A DNA stretch of 8,998 bases, taken from assembly GCA_046303115.1 (NCBI GenBank), contig JBKCGZ010000186.1, forward strand, positions 1-8,998, read 5' to 3'. The stretch is from CAINEC01 sp046303115 (GTDB taxonomy: Bacteria > Bacteroidota > Bacteroidia > AKYH767-A > OLB10). Both the position numbers and the translations under genes were made by a program. Below are positions 7,355 to 8,998 of this stretch, piece after piece. Within the stretch, counting starts at the first letter, position 1, and each line of letters begins with the position of its first letter. The notes beneath the pieces are model-generated. The model was given only the letters and a program-made list of their open reading frames with translations. It had not been told where the DNA came from and searched no databases.

Positions 7355-8230
7355 ATGCAACCTGCAAAAAAGACATTAGTAACTAAAATTCTTAATGTTC
7401 GTGGTTATCAAGTTATGCTTGATACAGATCTAGCAGCAATTTATAAGGTGGATGTTAAAATATTTAATCAAGCTGTAAAAAGAAATAAAAAGAGATTCCC
7501 CCCATCTTTTTGTTTTCAGCTTACCAAGAAAGAATGGGAAAACTTGAGGTCACAATTTGTGACCTCAAGTTTGAATCACGGTGGTAGAAGATATCTTCCT
7601 TATGTATGCACAGAACAAGGCGTGGCTATGTTGTCTGCAATACTAAAAAGTTCTGTGGCAATAACAGTAAGTATTCAAATTATGAATGCATTTGTTTTAA
7701 TGCGTAAATCAATTTCTCAATATGATGGAATAAATCAACGTTTAGAATCAATCGAATTAAAACAACTTCAATCTGAAAATAAAATATCTAAAATATTTAA
7801 AGCACTAGAAAAAAGTAATACAATTAATCAAGGAATTTTCTTTGATGGACAATTATTCGATGCACATGTTTTCGTTAGTGACTTAATTCGTAAAGCAAAA
7901 AAATCAATTGTTGTGATAGATAATTATGTTGATGAAACAACACTATTGCTGTTATCAAAGAGAAATAAAAAAGTTAGTTGTGAAATACATACGAGGCTTA
8001 CACTTAGTTTAAGAAGTGACTTGGAAAAGCACAATGCCCAGTATCCAGAAATCATTTTGTTCTTTAATAAATTAAGTCACGATCGATTTTTAATCATAGA
8101 TGATAAATTAGTATTTCATTTTGGCGCGTCATTGAAAGATTTAGGTAAGAAGTGTTTTGCATTTTCAAGAATGGATAGTTTTTTACTTGAATTGAAAAGC
8201 AATGTGATTAATCGTTCTAAAGCGAGTTAA
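7355..8230 (+). CDS. ORF6N-domain DNA-binding protein with degenerate PLD-like C-terminal domain
   Basis: The 291-residue product has an N-terminal ORF6N domain (about 5-117). This is a DNA-binding domain known from phage antirepressor-like proteins and frequent in Bacteroidota genomes; its signature is visible as the RGYQVMLDTDLAAIY, RFPPSFCFQLT, LRSQFVTSS and GGRRYLPYVCTEQGVAML stretches. A helical, probably coiled-coil linker follows (about 120-155). The C-terminal part (about 158-285) runs FFDGQLFDAHVFVSDLI, SIVVIDNYVD, then HDRFLIID and GAS. His242-x-Arg244-x4-Asp249 with GAS at 257-259 matches the spacing of a phospholipase D HxKx4D...G(S/G) motif with Lys replaced by Arg. Only one such motif exists, so any nuclease activity would need a dimer and tolerance of Arg. 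The gene has its own promoter, follows a terminator, and its stop lies 4 bp from the stop of the convergent gene. A large palindrome lies within the ORF6N coding region. The role is unknown; transcription regulation or defence are both possible. Confidence 0.87.
   Translation: MQPAKKTLVTKILNVRGYQVMLDTDLAAIYKVDVKIFNQAVKRNKKRFPPSFCFQLTKKEWENLRSQFVTSSLNHGGRRYLPYVCTEQGVAMLSAILKSSVAITVSIQIMNAFVLMRKSISQYDGINQRLESIELKQLQSENKISKIFKALEKSNTINQGIFFDGQLFDAHVFVSDLIRKAKKSIVVIDNYVDETTLLLLSKRNKKVSCEIHTRLTLSLRSDLEKHNAQYPEIILFFNKLSHDRFLIIDDKLVFHFGASLKDLGKKCFAFSRMDSFLLELKSNVINRSKAS
7540..7572. repeat. 33-bp palindrome (16-bp perfect arms, 1-nt centre) inside the ORF6N coding sequence
   Basis: The left arm AAACTTGAGGTCACAA (7540-7555) is the exact reverse complement of the right arm TTGTGACCTCAAGTTT (7557-7572), with T at 7556 as centre; pairing stops at A7539/G7573. 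It covers codons for residues 63 to 73 (NLRSQFVTSSL), a conserved part of the ORF6N domain. As DNA it could be a two-fold symmetric protein-binding site or a cruciform. As RNA it would be a long hairpin with almost no loop. It is the longest perfect inverted repeat I found in the window. Confidence 0.95.
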
Positions 8231-8234
8231 GAAA

Positions 8235-8924
8235 TTAGCGTTTTCTTCCTTTGAAAATGTGCAAGTAGCTTATTTGTGGCATTACTATGTTTGTACTGCT
8301 AACCCATTTTTCTGTGTAGTATGGTGTATCATACATCATTGAACCACTTTTTAAAAAAGTACATCTTATATCAATCATTCCACTTGTATTTTTATCTTTC
8401 GGTAATACTTTGAAACCAATACCTAGTCCGTAGCTAAAAACACTTGATGTTTTACTATCGAGTGTGGTGTAATCTGCGTTGTCGGATAAGAAATTATCCA
8501 GGTTGTTATTATAATGAGTTGCAATAATAAAAAGTTTAGTCCCTACAATTACATCCATGTAAGTCATGACTCTACCTTGTGCCGGACCTTTAACTCTCGA
8601 TAAAAAATTAATCGTATAAAAATTGTTGTTGGTTTTAAAAACTGAATCTTTCACCATTCCAAAGTAACCAACCCCTAGGTCAAGTCCTATTTGAATATTT
8701 TCATTTGTTTTTACAGGTGTGAAAATTAAACCAAAATTGAGACCGACTCCTGCATTTATTCTTGACTTCTTAGCTAAATCACCAAGTGGTATTATAGTTT
8801 GAAATCCAAACTAAGTTTCGCCGGAGTATTTTGTACTATCATTTTGTTGAGCATAGGTTGGTTTGACTGACAAAAAAAATAGAATGATTGCTATAGATGC
8901 AATAAAGAATTTGGAGTTTAACAT
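8235..8924 (-). pseudogene. Secreted, possibly outer-membrane beta-barrel protein gene broken by an in-frame amber codon
   Basis: Reading the minus strand from the ATG at 8924-8922, a clear signal peptide appears (MLNSKFFIASIAIILFF, then PTYA/QQ near residue 25). TAG at 8813-8811 (codon 38) then interrupts the frame, and the same frame continues without further stops to TAA at 8237-8235, 229 codons including the TAG. The sequence after the stop (FGFQTIIPLGDLAKK, then INAGVGLNFGLIF, IQIGLDLGVGYFGM) has the alternating hydrophobic, Gly-rich pattern of an outer-membrane barrel and is plainly the mature part of the same protein. No start codon follows the TAG until ATG at 8657, which would give a 140-residue fragment without a signal peptide and is unlikely to be a gene by itself. 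One base change (for example CAG to TAG) explains the break, so it may be a recent mutation, a strain variant or a sequencing error. The function is unknown. The gene converges on the ORF6N gene with 4 bp between stop codons and no terminator between. Confidence 0.75.
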
Positions 8925-8998
8925 GTTTGGTAGTTAGTACATGTTTAACTATAACATGCTGATTTAAATTTGTTGTTTGTGAAGGTAAGTTTATATTA

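Noticed and set aside
7185..7376. Minus-strand 63-residue reading frame between the FISUMP and ORF6N genes
   Set aside because: It runs across the terminator and promoter region, has AT-rich low-information sequence and no start-site support.
7498..7503. Run of six C residues in an AT-rich ORF6N gene, as a phase-variation tract
   Set aside because: Six is short for a slippage tract, and the run simply encodes part of the conserved RFPPSF motif; the frame is intact.
8235..8657. Stand-alone 140-residue minus-strand gene
   Set aside because: The frame continues upstream through barrel-like sequence to a signal peptide with only one TAG in the way, so this is the tail of a larger broken gene.
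8872..8879. Run of eight A residues (T on the coding strand) in the signal peptide of the broken gene, as a slippage site
   Set aside because: The signal peptide reads correctly in the frame as given, and the break is a nonsense codon further down, so no frameshift is needed.

Overview
The window is AT-rich and looks like a chromosomal segment of a Bacteroidota bacterium, probably from the Flavobacteriia or Sphingobacteriia side of the phylum, possibly from a metagenome. The evidence is two proteins with C-terminal type IX secretion (T9SS type A) sorting domains, a FISUMP-domain protein, promoter boxes of the TAnnTTTG type, and A-rich leaders with no Shine-Dalgarno sequence. No genus can be named from the sequence alone.

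Layout. Positions 2-925 hold the 3' end of a secreted LamG-type protein with a T9SS tail. It is followed 23 bp later by a large secreted protein (949-4491) made of two LamG + CARDB-like modules, a two-domain peptide-N-glycosidase F (PNGase F)-like region, a third CARDB-like domain and a T9SS tail. Its stop codon overlaps the start of a PhyH-type Fe(II)/2-oxoglutarate dioxygenase gene (4491-5315) in a TAATG junction. These three genes read as one operon: a putative glycoprotein-deglycosylating surface enzyme, a surface adhesin-like neighbour and a cytoplasmic oxygenase of unknown substrate.

Next come two independently expressed envelope genes. One is an unrecognised lipoprotein (5380-6330) with its own promoter. 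The other is a secreted FISUMP protein (6415-7173), preceded by a perfect 9-bp inverted repeat and closed by a strong intrinsic terminator. After that is an ORF6N protein with a degenerate single-HKD phospholipase-D-like C-terminus (7355-8230). Its coding sequence carries a 33-bp near-perfect palindrome, the most striking DNA-level signal in the window. The last gene is convergent and on the minus strand (8235-8924): a secreted, possibly outer-membrane barrel protein broken by one in-frame amber codon just after its signal peptide.

I see no RNA genes, CRISPR array, insertion sequence or replication origin. Nothing here is a clear new multi-gene system. The best leads are the palindrome inside the ORF6N gene, the Glu-to-Gln change at a PNGase F active-site position, and the PNGase/PhyH gene overlap.
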